This document shows positions 8,447-16,348 of a stretch of 64,000 nucleotides of DNA, one piece after another. Position numbers and translations under genes: made by a program. The notes under the pieces are model-generated. The model was not told where the DNA came from. It saw only the letters and a program-made list of their open reading frames with translations, and did not search any database. Each line of letters begins with the position of its first letter. Within the stretch, counting starts at the first letter, position 1. The DNA is from Dyadobacter jiangsuensis. Its GTDB lineage: Bacteria; Bacteroidota; Bacteroidia; Cytophagales; Spirosomataceae. The stretch covers positions 186,001 through 250,000 of the forward strand of contig NZ_PYAS01000009.1 of the NCBI RefSeq assembly GCF_003014695.1. The letters run 5' to 3'.

Positions 8447-9295
8447 ATGAACCAGAAAGAAATCAAGGCACTGATATCCTTGCTTGATGATGAAGATCAT
8501 GAAGTAAGTCAGCATGTTGAAGGGAAGATATTATCGTTGGGAGGGACAGTGATACCTTTTCTGGAGACTGAGTGGGAGGAGAGTTTCAACCCGATCGTGC
8601 AGCGTAAAATCGAGGAACTGATCCACGAATTGCAGCTTAGCATTATGATCGAACGGTTACAAGCGTGGAAGAACGGCGGCGGGCTTGACCTGCTGGAAGG
8701 CATGTGGATCATTGCTACCTACCATTACCCCGACTTGTCGATCGAAAAGTTGAAAACCACCATCGAGCAGCTTTACTACGACATCTGGATCCAGTTCCAG
8801 GAGGAAATGAATGCGGTGGATCAGGTGAAGCGGATCAACAGCATTTTCTTTGGAGTGATGAATTTCGCGGCCAATACCAAGAACTTCCATTCACCGACCA
8901 ACTCGATGATCAGCTCGGTGCTGGAAAGCCGGCGGGGAAATCCGATTACTTTGTGTGTAATCTATTTGCTGATCGCAAGAAAGCTGGGAATGCCGGTGTA
9001 CGGCGTGAATTTGCCGAACCTGTTTGTATTGACCTACAAAAGCGACAAGACGCAGTTCTATATTAATGTATTCAACCGAGGGATCATTTTTTCCAAAACG
9101 GACATCGATCATTACATCGCACAGTTGAATATCAAATCCAAAGACATATTCTACCAGCCCTGTACCAACCTCGAAATCGTGCAGCGCGTATTGCGTAACC
9201 TGATCCTGTCTTACGAAAAGACCAGCGAACAGGACAAGATCCGGGAAATCGAGAAAATACTGAAATCGACGCTCGACGAATTGCCAGAAGGCTGA
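8447..9295 (+). CDS. SirB1/transglutaminase-like family protein
   Basis: A 282-residue cytosolic protein. The first 70 residues look like HEAT-type helices (ISLLDDEDHEVSQHVEGKIL). The central part holds the SirB1 signature: FHSPTNSMISSVLESRRGNP, then ITLCVIYLLIARKLGMPVYG and VNLPNLFVLTY. Family members have a papain-like transglutaminase-core fold (Transglut_core2), often without the full catalytic triad, and their reaction is not known. I chose the ATG at 8447 over an in-frame TTG nine bases earlier because AGGAAA lies just before it. It stands alone and is convergent with the phosphopantetheinyl transferase, two bases apart. Confidence 0.85.
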   Translation: MNQKEIKALISLLDDEDHEVSQHVEGKILSLGGTVIPFLETEWEESFNPIVQRKIEELIHELQLSIMIERLQAWKNGGGLDLLEGMWIIATYHYPDLSIEKLKTTIEQLYYDIWIQFQEEMNAVDQVKRINSIFFGVMNFAANTKNFHSPTNSMISSVLESRRGNPITLCVIYLLIARKLGMPVYGVNLPNLFVLTYKSDKTQFYINVFNRGIIFSKTDIDHYIAQLNIKSKDIFYQPCTNLEIVQRVLRNLILSYEKTSEQDKIREIEKILKSTLDELPEG

Positions 9296-9297
9296 AA

Positions 9298-9927
9298 TCA
9301 GAGCGCGATGGCCAGGCAATGGCCGTCGAACCAGCGGATGTAAATGTTAGAGGGGATGATGATGTCTTCGTCGGTAAGGCTTCCTCTAAGGATAATGTCG
9401 GTGTTTTCGAAGGGGCTGATAAAAATAGAATCCCTGAAACTGATCTTTTTCTTTCCGTAGAGTTTATACAAAGCTTCTTTCGCGCACCAGTACATACAAA
9501 GGCGGTCCATTTCGTCGCCTGCGTGATCGTGCTCGGGCGGGGAAAGGTATTTTTTGGAAGTACGCTGTAATTTGGGGTCGGTCTTTTCCATGTCTATGCC
9601 CACGGCGGCTGTCGGGTTGATGGCCACGGCGACAAACTCGGCGGTGTGGGTGATGGAAATGTGCGAATCGTTGTCGATCAGGAATGCCTTGCCGTGCTCG
9701 TCCTTGTGAATGCCCACGTAGTTAATGCCAAACTGCTCCGCCAATGTCTTGATCAGCATCCGGCTGGCGAGCCATTCGCGTTTTTTTTGCGGGTGCGAGA
9801 TTCTGTCGAGCTCCTGCTCGTTAAAGCCGTTACCCAGAGCATATTGAAGTTCCGCTTCGGTTTCCGTCAGTTTCCAAAGCAGTAATGTGCTGCTATCTTC
9901 TATCTTTTCGGAATGAACGAGGGGCAT
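9298..9927 (-). CDS. 4'-phosphopantetheinyl transferase superfamily protein
   Basis: A 209-residue Sfp/HetI-type enzyme that moves the phosphopantetheine arm of CoA to a Ser on carrier proteins. The two signature segments are AAVGIDMEKTDP (Mg ligands D112 and E114) and YWCAKEALYKLYGKK (E151, K155); the HTAEFVAVAI strand is also typical. I start it at the ATG at 9927 because this gives the family length. The open frame runs 74 codons further upstream, but that stretch lies opposite the WD40 gene. No carrier protein or NRPS/PKS gene is adjacent; fabF lies 38 kb away. The Sfp-type form could serve fatty-acid or secondary-metabolite carriers. Confidence 0.88.
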   Translation of the reverse strand: MPLVHSEKIEDSSTLLLWKLTETEAELQYALGNGFNEQELDRISHPQKKREWLASRMLIKTLAEQFGINYVGIHKDEHGKAFLIDNDSHISITHTAEFVAVAINPTAAVGIDMEKTDPKLQRTSKKYLSPPEHDHAGDEMDRLCMYWCAKEALYKLYGKKKISFRDSIFISPFENTDIILRGSLTDEDIIIPSNIYIRWFDGHCLAIAL

Positions 9928-9944
9928 GGTAATACTGTTTGCTA

Positions 9945-9971
9945 CAAAAATATCAAGATGAATATTCGCAA
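9945..9971 (-). promoter_or_regulatory. Candidate promoter of the phosphopantetheinyl transferase gene
   Basis: On the minus strand TATTTTTG (9952-9945) matches the TAnnTTTG -7 box, with a TTG at 9971-9969, a spacer of 16. It would start RNA about 10 bases before the ATG. The -33 part lies inside the divergent WD40 gene, and the short spacer weakens the case. Confidence 0.35.
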
Positions 9972-10857
9972 AGTAGATACTTTTTCCGGTCATAGGGATA
10001 GTGTTTATACAATTATTTCTGACGGGAGCGATCGCGGCTTTTATTCCGCCGGAGCCGATGGCTTTGTAATTCAATGGGACCTGCAAAAGCCTGATCTCGG
10101 CAAGCTCGTAGCGCGTGCGGGCACATCCGTATACGCGCTCGCATTGCATGAAGGCAGCGATACACTCTGGATCGGGCAGAATTTTGAAGGCATTCAGCTG
10201 TTGAATACCAGGGAGAATGCCATTGAAAAGACCTCCAAAATCACAACGTCTACTATTTTCGATATCCGTTTTGCGGGTGATAAGGCGCTCGTTGCATTAG
10301 GTGACGGCGTGGTGGTGGTGATGGACGTGCCGACTTTCGCGGTTCAGAAGCATATCAAGATCGCGGGCAAAAGTGTTCGCAGTATTGCGGTCAATATGGA
10401 GACTAATGAATTCGCTACCGGCGATAGTGATTGCAACGTCCATATCTTTGATTTGGATGGGTTTAAATTAAAAAAGACTATTCAAGCACATACAAACTCC
10501 GTATTTTCCGTTAAGTATTCACCGGACGGTAAATACCTGTTCACCACCGGCCGGGACGCGCACCTGAAAATATGGGACGTCAATGATGCATACGGCATTG
10601 TCTCCGACATCCCTGCGCACATGTACGCGATCAACGACATTACATTCAGTCCTGATCGCTCCCTCTTCGCTACTTGCAGTATGGACAAGTCCATAAAATT
10701 GTGGGATGCAGCCACATTCAAGCTTAAAAAAATTATTGACCGGGCGCGTCATGCGGGGCACGGAACATCGGTGAACAAGCTCCTTTGGACGAGCTTTGAG
10801 AATCAACTGATTTCGTGCAGCGACGACCGCATGATATCGGTTTGGGAGGTCGCTTAA
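9958..10857 (+). CDS. WD40 repeat protein
   Basis: A 299-residue seven-bladed-propeller protein without signal peptide, so cytosolic. Repeats end in W/F-D motifs, e.g. DGFVIQWDLQKPD, DAHLKIWDVNDAY, DKSIKLWDAATFK and a closing DDRMISVWEV, each preceded by a GH or AH dipeptide (SGHRDSVYTI, QAHTNSVFSVKY, PAHMYAINDITF). Such proteins scaffold complexes and carry no catalysis themselves; no partner is evident. The ATG at 9958 is preferred; 30 bases separate it from the divergent phosphopantetheinyl transferase start, so the two genes have almost no room for separate promoters. Confidence 0.9.
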   Translation: MNIRKVDTFSGHRDSVYTIISDGSDRGFYSAGADGFVIQWDLQKPDLGKLVARAGTSVYALALHEGSDTLWIGQNFEGIQLLNTRENAIEKTSKITTSTIFDIRFAGDKALVALGDGVVVVMDVPTFAVQKHIKIAGKSVRSIAVNMETNEFATGDSDCNVHIFDLDGFKLKKTIQAHTNSVFSVKYSPDGKYLFTTGRDAHLKIWDVNDAYGIVSDIPAHMYAINDITFSPDRSLFATCSMDKSIKLWDAATFKLKKIIDRARHAGHGTSVNKLLWTSFENQLISCSDDRMISVWEVA

Positions 10858-10964
10858 GCCAATACTTATAATATGGTAATGTTGGTAAATACTTTGAAAA
10901 GTGACACATATATCTTTAACTTACACAACCGTTTTTAACTAGGCATCAAAGCATAGAATGCATC

Positions 10965-12017
10965 ATGAAAATATCCGCTATAGAGATACGCAAGCACACT
11001 TTTGAAAAGATTTTCAGAGGTTATGACCCGGACGAAGTAGATGCTTTCCTGAACTCTTTGTCTCAGGAATGGGAGCGGTATTCAAGCGAAAACAACTTGC
11101 TGAAGATGCAGCTGGACTACGCAGAGAAGGAATTGGCGAAGTTGAAAGATATTGAATCAACCTTATTCAGAACCTTAAAAGCAGCCGAAGATACCAGCAA
11201 GTTAATCGAGAAGGAAGCCAACGAAAATGCGGAAAAAAGAATAGAAGAATCACGCGTTGCGGCGAACGACCTGGTAACCGAAGCGGAGCAGCGCACAAGC
11301 CAGATTATCAAACAAACGGAGGACAGGCTAGCGAAATTCAAGGAGGATTTTGCGCAGGAAGTGAAGGTTCAGGAACGCGATTTCCGGGCGATCGAAAACT
11401 TCCGTGATAACCTGATTGTCCAGCTCAGTTCACTGGCTAACAGCGCACTCGAAACCGTTGAACGTTTCGAGCAGAAATACGACAAAGAATCGGTCCTCAA
11501 TAAAATGGAGGACATCAAAAAGCATATCGCGGAGATCGAAATTCCGAAGAAGCCATTGTACCAGGCGCCGGTGAGGATCGAAGTGGAAGAGACACCGGCA
11601 GCGACGCCAGCCGCGCAGGAGGTAGAGGTAGTATTGCAGGACGACAAGCCGGAAGTGGTGTTTGAAGTAGCGGAGGAACAGGAGCCGGAACCGGTTTTTG
11701 AGGTGGATCCCGAACTGCCGGGGGGAGTTGAGCAGGAAGAAGAAATCCTGGCTGTCGCACCAGTTGTTACAGCAGTTCCGGCACCCGAGCAGGAACCAGC
11801 ACCAATTCCTGAGCCTGAGCCTGTGCGTGAAGAGCCGGTTGCCTACAACAGACCAAGACAAACGCAGAAAACTGCTGCCGACGAGGCCGAAGAGGTGTTG
11901 GCGGAAATGCATCGAGTGGCAGAGAAGGCCAGGGATTCTTCGGCGGGTATCAACCGGCCGAGAGAAAGCAGCCAGCCGAAGAAATCGGGCGGCGGTTCAT
12001 TTTTTGACCAAATCTAA
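10965..12017 (+). CDS. DivIVA domain-containing protein
   Basis: A 350-residue cytoplasmic protein. Residues 1-40 carry the DivIVA N-terminal signature (IRKHTFEKIFRGYDPDEVDA followed by FLNSLSQEW). Residues 40-200 are a long coiled coil rich in Glu, Lys and Ala. Residues 205-300 are a Pro/Glu/Val-rich low-complexity segment, and the tail is basic and Ser/Gly-rich. DivIVA proteins in Gram-positives sense negative membrane curvature and organise poles or septa; the role in Bacteroidota is not established. It ends 9 bases before folB, so the two are probably co-transcribed, a pairing that looks structural rather than functional. Confidence 0.85.
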   Translation: MKISAIEIRKHTFEKIFRGYDPDEVDAFLNSLSQEWERYSSENNLLKMQLDYAEKELAKLKDIESTLFRTLKAAEDTSKLIEKEANENAEKRIEESRVAANDLVTEAEQRTSQIIKQTEDRLAKFKEDFAQEVKVQERDFRAIENFRDNLIVQLSSLANSALETVERFEQKYDKESVLNKMEDIKKHIAEIEIPKKPLYQAPVRIEVEETPAATPAAQEVEVVLQDDKPEVVFEVAEEQEPEPVFEVDPELPGGVEQEEEILAVAPVVTAVPAPEQEPAPIPEPEPVREEPVAYNRPRQTQKTAADEAEEVLAEMHRVAEKARDSSAGINRPRESSQPKKSGGGSFFDQI

Positions 12018-12026
12018 TAACCACCA

Positions 12027-12377
12027 TTGGGAACGATCAGTCTCGAAGGACTCGAGTTTTTTGCATATCACGGCTATTACCCCGAAGAACAACGTATCGG
12101 AAACAAATATGCCCTGGACATTACCATTACCACCGACTTTTTCCGTGCCGCGCAGCACGACAAGCTGAGTGAGACTGTCAACTACGAAACCATTTACCAG
12201 CTTACGGCCAAAGTCATGAAAGAGCCGGCCAAGTTGTTGGAACACATTGGTTTTAATGTAATTGAAAAGATTCGGGAGCATTACCCGACGGTCGAGAAGG
12301 TGACGGTGAAAGTATCGAAATTCAATCCGCCGATAGGAGGGGTTTGCACCCGGGCGGTGATTACGATGGAAGGATAA
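12027..12377 (+). CDS. folB: Dihydroneopterin aldolase
   Basis: A 116-residue folate-pathway enzyme that converts 7,8-dihydroneopterin to 6-hydroxymethyl-dihydropterin and glycolaldehyde. The signature LEGLEFFAYHGYYPEEQ lies at residues 6-22, with YETIYQLT, LLEHIGFNVIEKI and VKVSKFNPPIGG later, as expected. The only start that keeps the first beta strand is TTG at 12027; no in-frame ATG precedes the catalytic segment, so a TTG start is inferred. Nine bases follow the DivIVA-like gene. Other folate genes are not in view. Confidence 0.92.
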   Translation: MGTISLEGLEFFAYHGYYPEEQRIGNKYALDITITTDFFRAAQHDKLSETVNYETIYQLTAKVMKEPAKLLEHIGFNVIEKIREHYPTVEKVTVKVSKFNPPIGGVCTRAVITMEG

Positions 12378-12381
12378 CGTT

Positions 12382-12469
12382 GTCACGCTGAGCGAAGTCG
12401 AAGCGCATGTACGATGTTGCCGTACCAACTGCCTTCGACTGCGCTCAGGCTGACATTAGTCAGCGTGAC
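12382..12469. repeat. Palindromic intergenic repeat (REP-like)
   Basis: Between the convergent folB and dehydrogenase genes lie two inverted arms, 12382-12403 and 12433-12454, matching at about 19 of 22 bases around the core CTGAGCG-AGTCGAAG. A third piece, 12460-12469, is an exact inverted copy of the first ten bases, so the whole can fold as a nested cruciform. The motif resembles a short palindromic element I recall as repeated between genes in many Bacteroidota genomes. Only this copy was noticed in the window. Confidence 0.7.
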
Positions 12470-12472
12470 ATA

Positions 12473-13684
12473 TCAATATTCGTGGGGAAGCTCGATGTTC
12501 ACCGCTTCGTGCCATGGCAAGCCGTGGATATTCAGCAGCTCCATGAACGGATCCGGATTCAGCTCTTCTACATTATAAACACCCGGCTTCATCCATTCTT
12601 CGTTCGTCAGCATTAGCATCGCACCGATCATGGCAGGAACGCCCGTGGTGTAGCTCACAGCCTGCGCGCGCACTTCGCGATAGCATTCAGCATGGTCGCA
12701 GTTGTTCCAAACGTAATAGGTTTTCTCTTCACCATCTTTGATACCCTTGATCTGGCAGCCGATGGACGTCTGGCCTGAGTAATTTTCGCCCAAAGTGTCA
12801 GGAGCAGGCAGCACCGCTTTCAGGAATTCGAGGGGAACGATGTCGATGCCGTTGAATTTGATCGGCTTGATGCTCGTCATACCTACATTTTCAAGCACAT
12901 TCAAATGCGTAATGTAAGCCTGGCCGAAAGTCATCCAGAAACGCGCGCGTTTCAGGGTAGGGAAGTTCTTCACGAGCGATTCGAGTTCTTCGTGGTACAG
13001 CACGTAGCTCTCTTTCGGTCCGATGCCCGGGTAATCGATCGGTTTATGGATGCTCATCGCGGGGATCTCGACCCACTCACCGTTTTCCCAATAGCGGCCC
13101 GGCTGGGTGATCTCGCGGATGTTGATCTCAGGGTTGAAGTTGGTCGCAAATGCTTTACCGTGGTCGCCTGCATTACAGTCGATAATGTCCAGGTAATGCA
13201 TTTCGTCGAACTGGTGCTTGGCAGCGAACGCGGTGAAAACCTGTGTAGCACCCGGGTCGAAACCGCAGCCCAGAACGGCCATCAGTCCCGCCTCTTTGAA
13301 GCGCTCCTGGTATGCCCATTGCCAGCTGTATTCGAATTTCGCAACGTCTTTGGGTTCGTAATTGGCGGTATCGAGGTAATGCACGCCGGTTTCGAGGCAG
13401 GCATCCATGATCGTCAGATCCTGGTATGGGAGTGCCACGTTGATAAGCACTTTGGGTTGGAAACGTTTGATGAGCAAAACCGTTTCGGCCACGATGTCGG
13501 CATCCACCTGTGCGGTCTGGATATCAACCCCGTGCATTTCCTTGATTTCGGCTGCTATTTTATCACATTTCGCCTTGGTGCGGCTGGCGAGCATTATTTC
13601 GGTGAAAACATTGCTGTTCAATGCGCATTTGTGTGCCACAACACTACCGACACCCCCTGCGCCAATGATAAGAACCTTGGACAT
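12473..13684 (-). CDS. Saccharopine dehydrogenase family protein, probable carboxynorspermidine synthase
   Basis: A 403-residue NAD(P)-dependent enzyme. The Rossmann motif GAGGVGSVVAHKCA begins at residue 8. Further segments are VLINVALPYQDLTIMDACLE, GVHYLDTANYE, GCGFDPGATQVF and DHGKAFATNFNPEINIREI. The pattern fits carboxy(nor)spermidine dehydrogenase (CASDH/Lys1-like), which condenses aspartate semialdehyde with a diamine or polyamine in the alternative polyamine route. The partner decarboxylase (nspC) is not in this window, so the role is inferred from family. A well-formed promoter precedes it at 13707-13736. Confidence 0.82.
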   Translation of the reverse strand: MSKVLIIGAGGVGSVVAHKCALNSNVFTEIMLASRTKAKCDKIAAEIKEMHGVDIQTAQVDADIVAETVLLIKRFQPKVLINVALPYQDLTIMDACLETGVHYLDTANYEPKDVAKFEYSWQWAYQERFKEAGLMAVLGCGFDPGATQVFTAFAAKHQFDEMHYLDIIDCNAGDHGKAFATNFNPEINIREITQPGRYWENGEWVEIPAMSIHKPIDYPGIGPKESYVLYHEELESLVKNFPTLKRARFWMTFGQAYITHLNVLENVGMTSIKPIKFNGIDIVPLEFLKAVLPAPDTLGENYSGQTSIGCQIKGIKDGEEKTYYVWNNCDHAECYREVRAQAVSYTTGVPAMIGAMLMLTNEEWMKPGVYNVEELNPDPFMELLNIHGLPWHEAVNIELPHEY

Positions 13685-13706
13685 TTTAATAGTTTTAAAT
13701 TTCCGG

Positions 13707-13736
13707 CAAAGATAGGACGACCGGTTAATTTTTCAA
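13707..13736 (-). promoter_or_regulatory. Bacteroidota-type promoter of the carboxynorspermidine synthase gene
   Basis: On the minus strand TTG (13736-13734), a 19-base spacer and TATCTTTG (13714-13707) give a full match to the TTG-N19-21-TAnnTTTG consensus. RNA would start about 15 bases before the ATG at 13684. The -33 element overlaps the stop codon of the gene ahead. Confidence 0.7.
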
Positions 13737-14920
13737 TTTAAATTTCCGTTAACCACCTTCATTACCTTGCCCTGCCCGTAGTTTAAATAGTAGACTTCGC
13801 CTTTGATATCCTGCCCGAAAGAGGAAATATTGCCCTTGCCTTCCATGATGAGCGTGTTCGTTTTGCGGGTATCGCCGTCGAGTTCGAGCGCCCATATGCG
13901 CCCGCTGATGTAGTCGCAGTAGATGTACTTGCCCGCGAGCGCGGGAATGGCGGAGCCTCGGTATACATAGCCACCGGTAATGGAGCGATCGCCATTATCC
14001 TGGCTGTAATCGTGTACCGGCTCGATGAGACCTTGTGCATTGCAATTGGACGAGGGACTGTAGCAGTCGACACCTTCTTTAATGCGCCAGCCATAGTTGC
14101 CACCTTTTATGATGATATCGATTTCCTCGCGTTCATTCTGGCCGACGTCGCCTGCGAAAAGCTTACCGGTACTGCTGTCAAAGCTGATGCGCCAAGGGTT
14201 GCGGAGACCGTAGGCGTAGATTTCAGGTAAATTGCCGGTGGTGCCGGTTGCATAGGGATTGTCGGCGGGAATGCTGTAATTGCCCTTCGCCGTGCCATTT
14301 ACATCCACGCGCAGGATTTTGCCCAAATGGCTTTTCAGGTTCTGCGCATTATTCTGCGGGTCGCCGCCGCTGCCGCCGTCGCCGGTGGCAATATAAAGGT
14401 AGCCGTCCTTACCGAATTGCATTGAACCGCCATTGTGGTTATCATAAGGCTGGTTGAATGTAAATAAAACCGCTTCGCTGCCCGGATCGGCCTGAGTGGC
14501 GCTGGTGGCTTTATAGCGTGCTATCACCGTTTTCAGCGGAGTGCCGGAGGTGTAATTGACGAAGAAGTAGCCATTGGCCTTAAAATCAGGATGAAATGCG
14601 AGCCCTAGTAAGCCGCGTTCGCCGCCTGACCGTACTTTGCTTTTGATATCCAGAAAAGTAGAACTGGAAGAGACATTTTCCGCATTTGAAAACATCTTAA
14701 TAACCCCGCCCTGTTCCACGACGAAAAACCGGCTGCTGTCGCCCGGCGCCTGCACGAGATCTACCGGCTGGCTGAATGTTAATGCCGGAAAAATGTCTTT
14801 TGAATTGATGGAATCCTCTGGGAAACGATCCTCGATTATTTCAGGATCATCGGATTTGCAGGCCAAAACTGCAACGGCGATAACCAACGGGATGAGCGTC
14901 AGGCGAAGTATGGCTTTCAT
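13733..14920 (-). CDS. PQQ-dependent sugar dehydrogenase-like lipoprotein
   Basis: A 395-residue lipoprotein with a type II signal (VAVLAC, C21). The mature part is the six-bladed propeller of soluble aldose sugar dehydrogenases: GGERGLLGLAFHPDFKANGY, NHNGGSMQFGKDGYLYIATG, DGGSGGDPQNNAQN, YGLRNPWRISFD and DVGQNEREEIDII. In this family PQQ and Ca2+ sit at the propeller centre and aldoses are oxidised in the periplasm. No pqq biosynthesis genes are present here, so the cofactor must be scavenged or made elsewhere. The gene starts 63 bases after eboF on the same strand and may be read from the ebo transcript. Confidence 0.88.
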   Translation of the reverse strand: MKAILRLTLIPLVIAVAVLACKSDDPEIIEDRFPEDSINSKDIFPALTFSQPVDLVQAPGDSSRFFVVEQGGVIKMFSNAENVSSSSTFLDIKSKVRSGGERGLLGLAFHPDFKANGYFFVNYTSGTPLKTVIARYKATSATQADPGSEAVLFTFNQPYDNHNGGSMQFGKDGYLYIATGDGGSGGDPQNNAQNLKSHLGKILRVDVNGTAKGNYSIPADNPYATGTTGNLPEIYAYGLRNPWRISFDSSTGKLFAGDVGQNEREEIDIIIKGGNYGWRIKEGVDCYSPSSNCNAQGLIEPVHDYSQDNGDRSITGGYVYRGSAIPALAGKYIYCDYISGRIWALELDGDTRKTNTLIMEGKGNISSFGQDIKGEVYYLNYGQGKVMKVVNGNLN

Positions 14921-14983
14921 GAGGTCGTAGTTGTAAGTTTCTAGAACAACGTCATGAAAGCCTATTTGTTTTTGGAATGAGTT

Positions 14984-16348
14984 TTAAATCAGGTGTTTCC
15001 AGATTACATCGTACACATCTACCGCTTCCAGTTCCTGCTTTTCAGCGGCCTGGTCGGTAACGATGATCGGGTAGTATTCTTTGGGGATATTAATGCCTCC
15101 GTGAGAGCCCTTCACTAATGTGGCGTCCAGCGGGATAACATCCATTAAATATCTGAAACCAAGTAGCTTCCGCGCCAGTTTGTAGCCCGCACGGAGTTTG
15201 ATCAATGGATTTTTAGGATCCATAAACATCTCCACCGGATCGTAACCCGGCTTGCGGTGAATGTCCACCAAATGCGCGTAATCCGGCGCTTTGGCGTCAT
15301 CAACCCAGTAGTAGTAGGTAAACCAGCTATCCGGCTTGGCAACAACCACAATATCGCCCGAGCGTTGGTGATCGATATGGTATGCCTTCTGAGCTTCTTT
15401 ATCCAGTACGAGATCGATACCCGGTGTTTTTTTCAAAACCTGCATGACCCGCTCTTTCACGGAAGGATCATTCAGGTAAACGTGTGCGATCTGGTGATCG
15501 GACACCGCGAATGCTTTGGAAATGCCCGCATCCAGCAGCTCATACCAGCGCTCGTTACGCACCGAAATCAGCCCTTCGTTGCGGAGAATGCGGTTGATAT
15601 GGATCGGGTTATTCACGGGGTTAATACCGTATTCCGAAAGTAGGATGATCTTCGCATTCCGAGATTCGTAGAATTGGATCAGGTCTTTAATTACCTCGTC
15701 GATTTCATTCAGCTCCTTGCTGATCTTCGAAAAATCCGGACCGAATTTTTGTAGGCAATAATCCAGATGCGGCAGGTAAATGAGCGTCAGCGTTGGATTA
15801 TGCTTTCTTTCTACCGACATCGAAGCATCGGCGATCCAGCGAGTCGATTTGATATTCGCATTCGGTCCCCAGAAGTTGAATAGCGGGAACTGGCCGAGTT
15901 CGGCTTGCAATTCATCACGCAATTCAGGTGGGTAAGAGTAGCAATCGGGCGCTTTTACGCCATCGGCATGGTATTGCGGCCGCGGCGTTACCGACCAGTC
16001 GGCGGTGGAGTACATATTATACCACCAGAACATTTTCGAAATCGTAAAATTCGGGTCTGTCTTTCTCGCATTATCCCAAATTTTATCTCCTTGTACTAGC
16101 TTATTCGACTGTTTCCAGAACTTCACCTCCGAATCTTCCCGATCGTACCAGCCATTGCCGACGATGCCATTCTCCGCAGGCCATTTACCCGTCACATAAG
16201 TGCTTTGAGAAGTGGTCGTAACGGCCGGAAGCACCGGTTTGATGGGTGTAAGGTGCCGCTTTTTGACATAAGCATCCAGAAACGGCGTATGTTCGCCGAT
16301 CAGGTTGGCGCTTAGTCCTACAATATCTATAACTACGGTTTTATTCAT
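14984..16348 (-). CDS. eboF: EboF, alkaline phosphatase superfamily protein
   Basis: A 454-residue protein of the nucleotide pyrophosphatase/phosphodiesterase group. The N-terminal metal Asp is D8 (VVIDIVGL), and the nucleophile region is PAVTTTSQST (T44-T46), followed by the typical TGKWPAENGIVGNGWYDRE. HLDYCLQKFGPD, LLSEYGI and GSHGGI supply later metal-site positions. No signal peptide is seen, so it may act in the cytosol. It closes the ebo cluster and overlaps eboE by 8 bases. In the cluster it may remove phosphate from a carried intermediate, but the substrate is unknown. Confidence 0.88.
   Translation of the reverse strand: MNKTVVIDIVGLSANLIGEHTPFLDAYVKKRHLTPIKPVLPAVTTTSQSTYVTGKWPAENGIVGNGWYDREDSEVKFWKQSNKLVQGDKIWDNARKTDPNFTISKMFWWYNMYSTADWSVTPRPQYHADGVKAPDCYSYPPELRDELQAELGQFPLFNFWGPNANIKSTRWIADASMSVERKHNPTLTLIYLPHLDYCLQKFGPDFSKISKELNEIDEVIKDLIQFYESRNAKIILLSEYGINPVNNPIHINRILRNEGLISVRNERWYELLDAGISKAFAVSDHQIAHVYLNDPSVKERVMQVLKKTPGIDLVLDKEAQKAYHIDHQRSGDIVVVAKPDSWFTYYYWVDDAKAPDYAHLVDIHRKPGYDPVEMFMDPKNPLIKLRAGYKLARKLLGFRYLMDVIPLDATLVKGSHGGINIPKEYYPIIVTDQAAEKQELEAVDVYDVIWKHLI

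Noticed and set aside
9928..10149. A 74-codon N-terminal extension of the phosphopantetheinyl transferase
   Set aside because: It lies opposite the WD40 gene start, has no family sequence, and the ATG at 9927 gives the normal length.
12905..13741. A long plus-strand open frame opposite the carboxynorspermidine synthase gene
   Set aside because: It mirrors a real gene in GC-rich codons and shows no family pattern or start signal.
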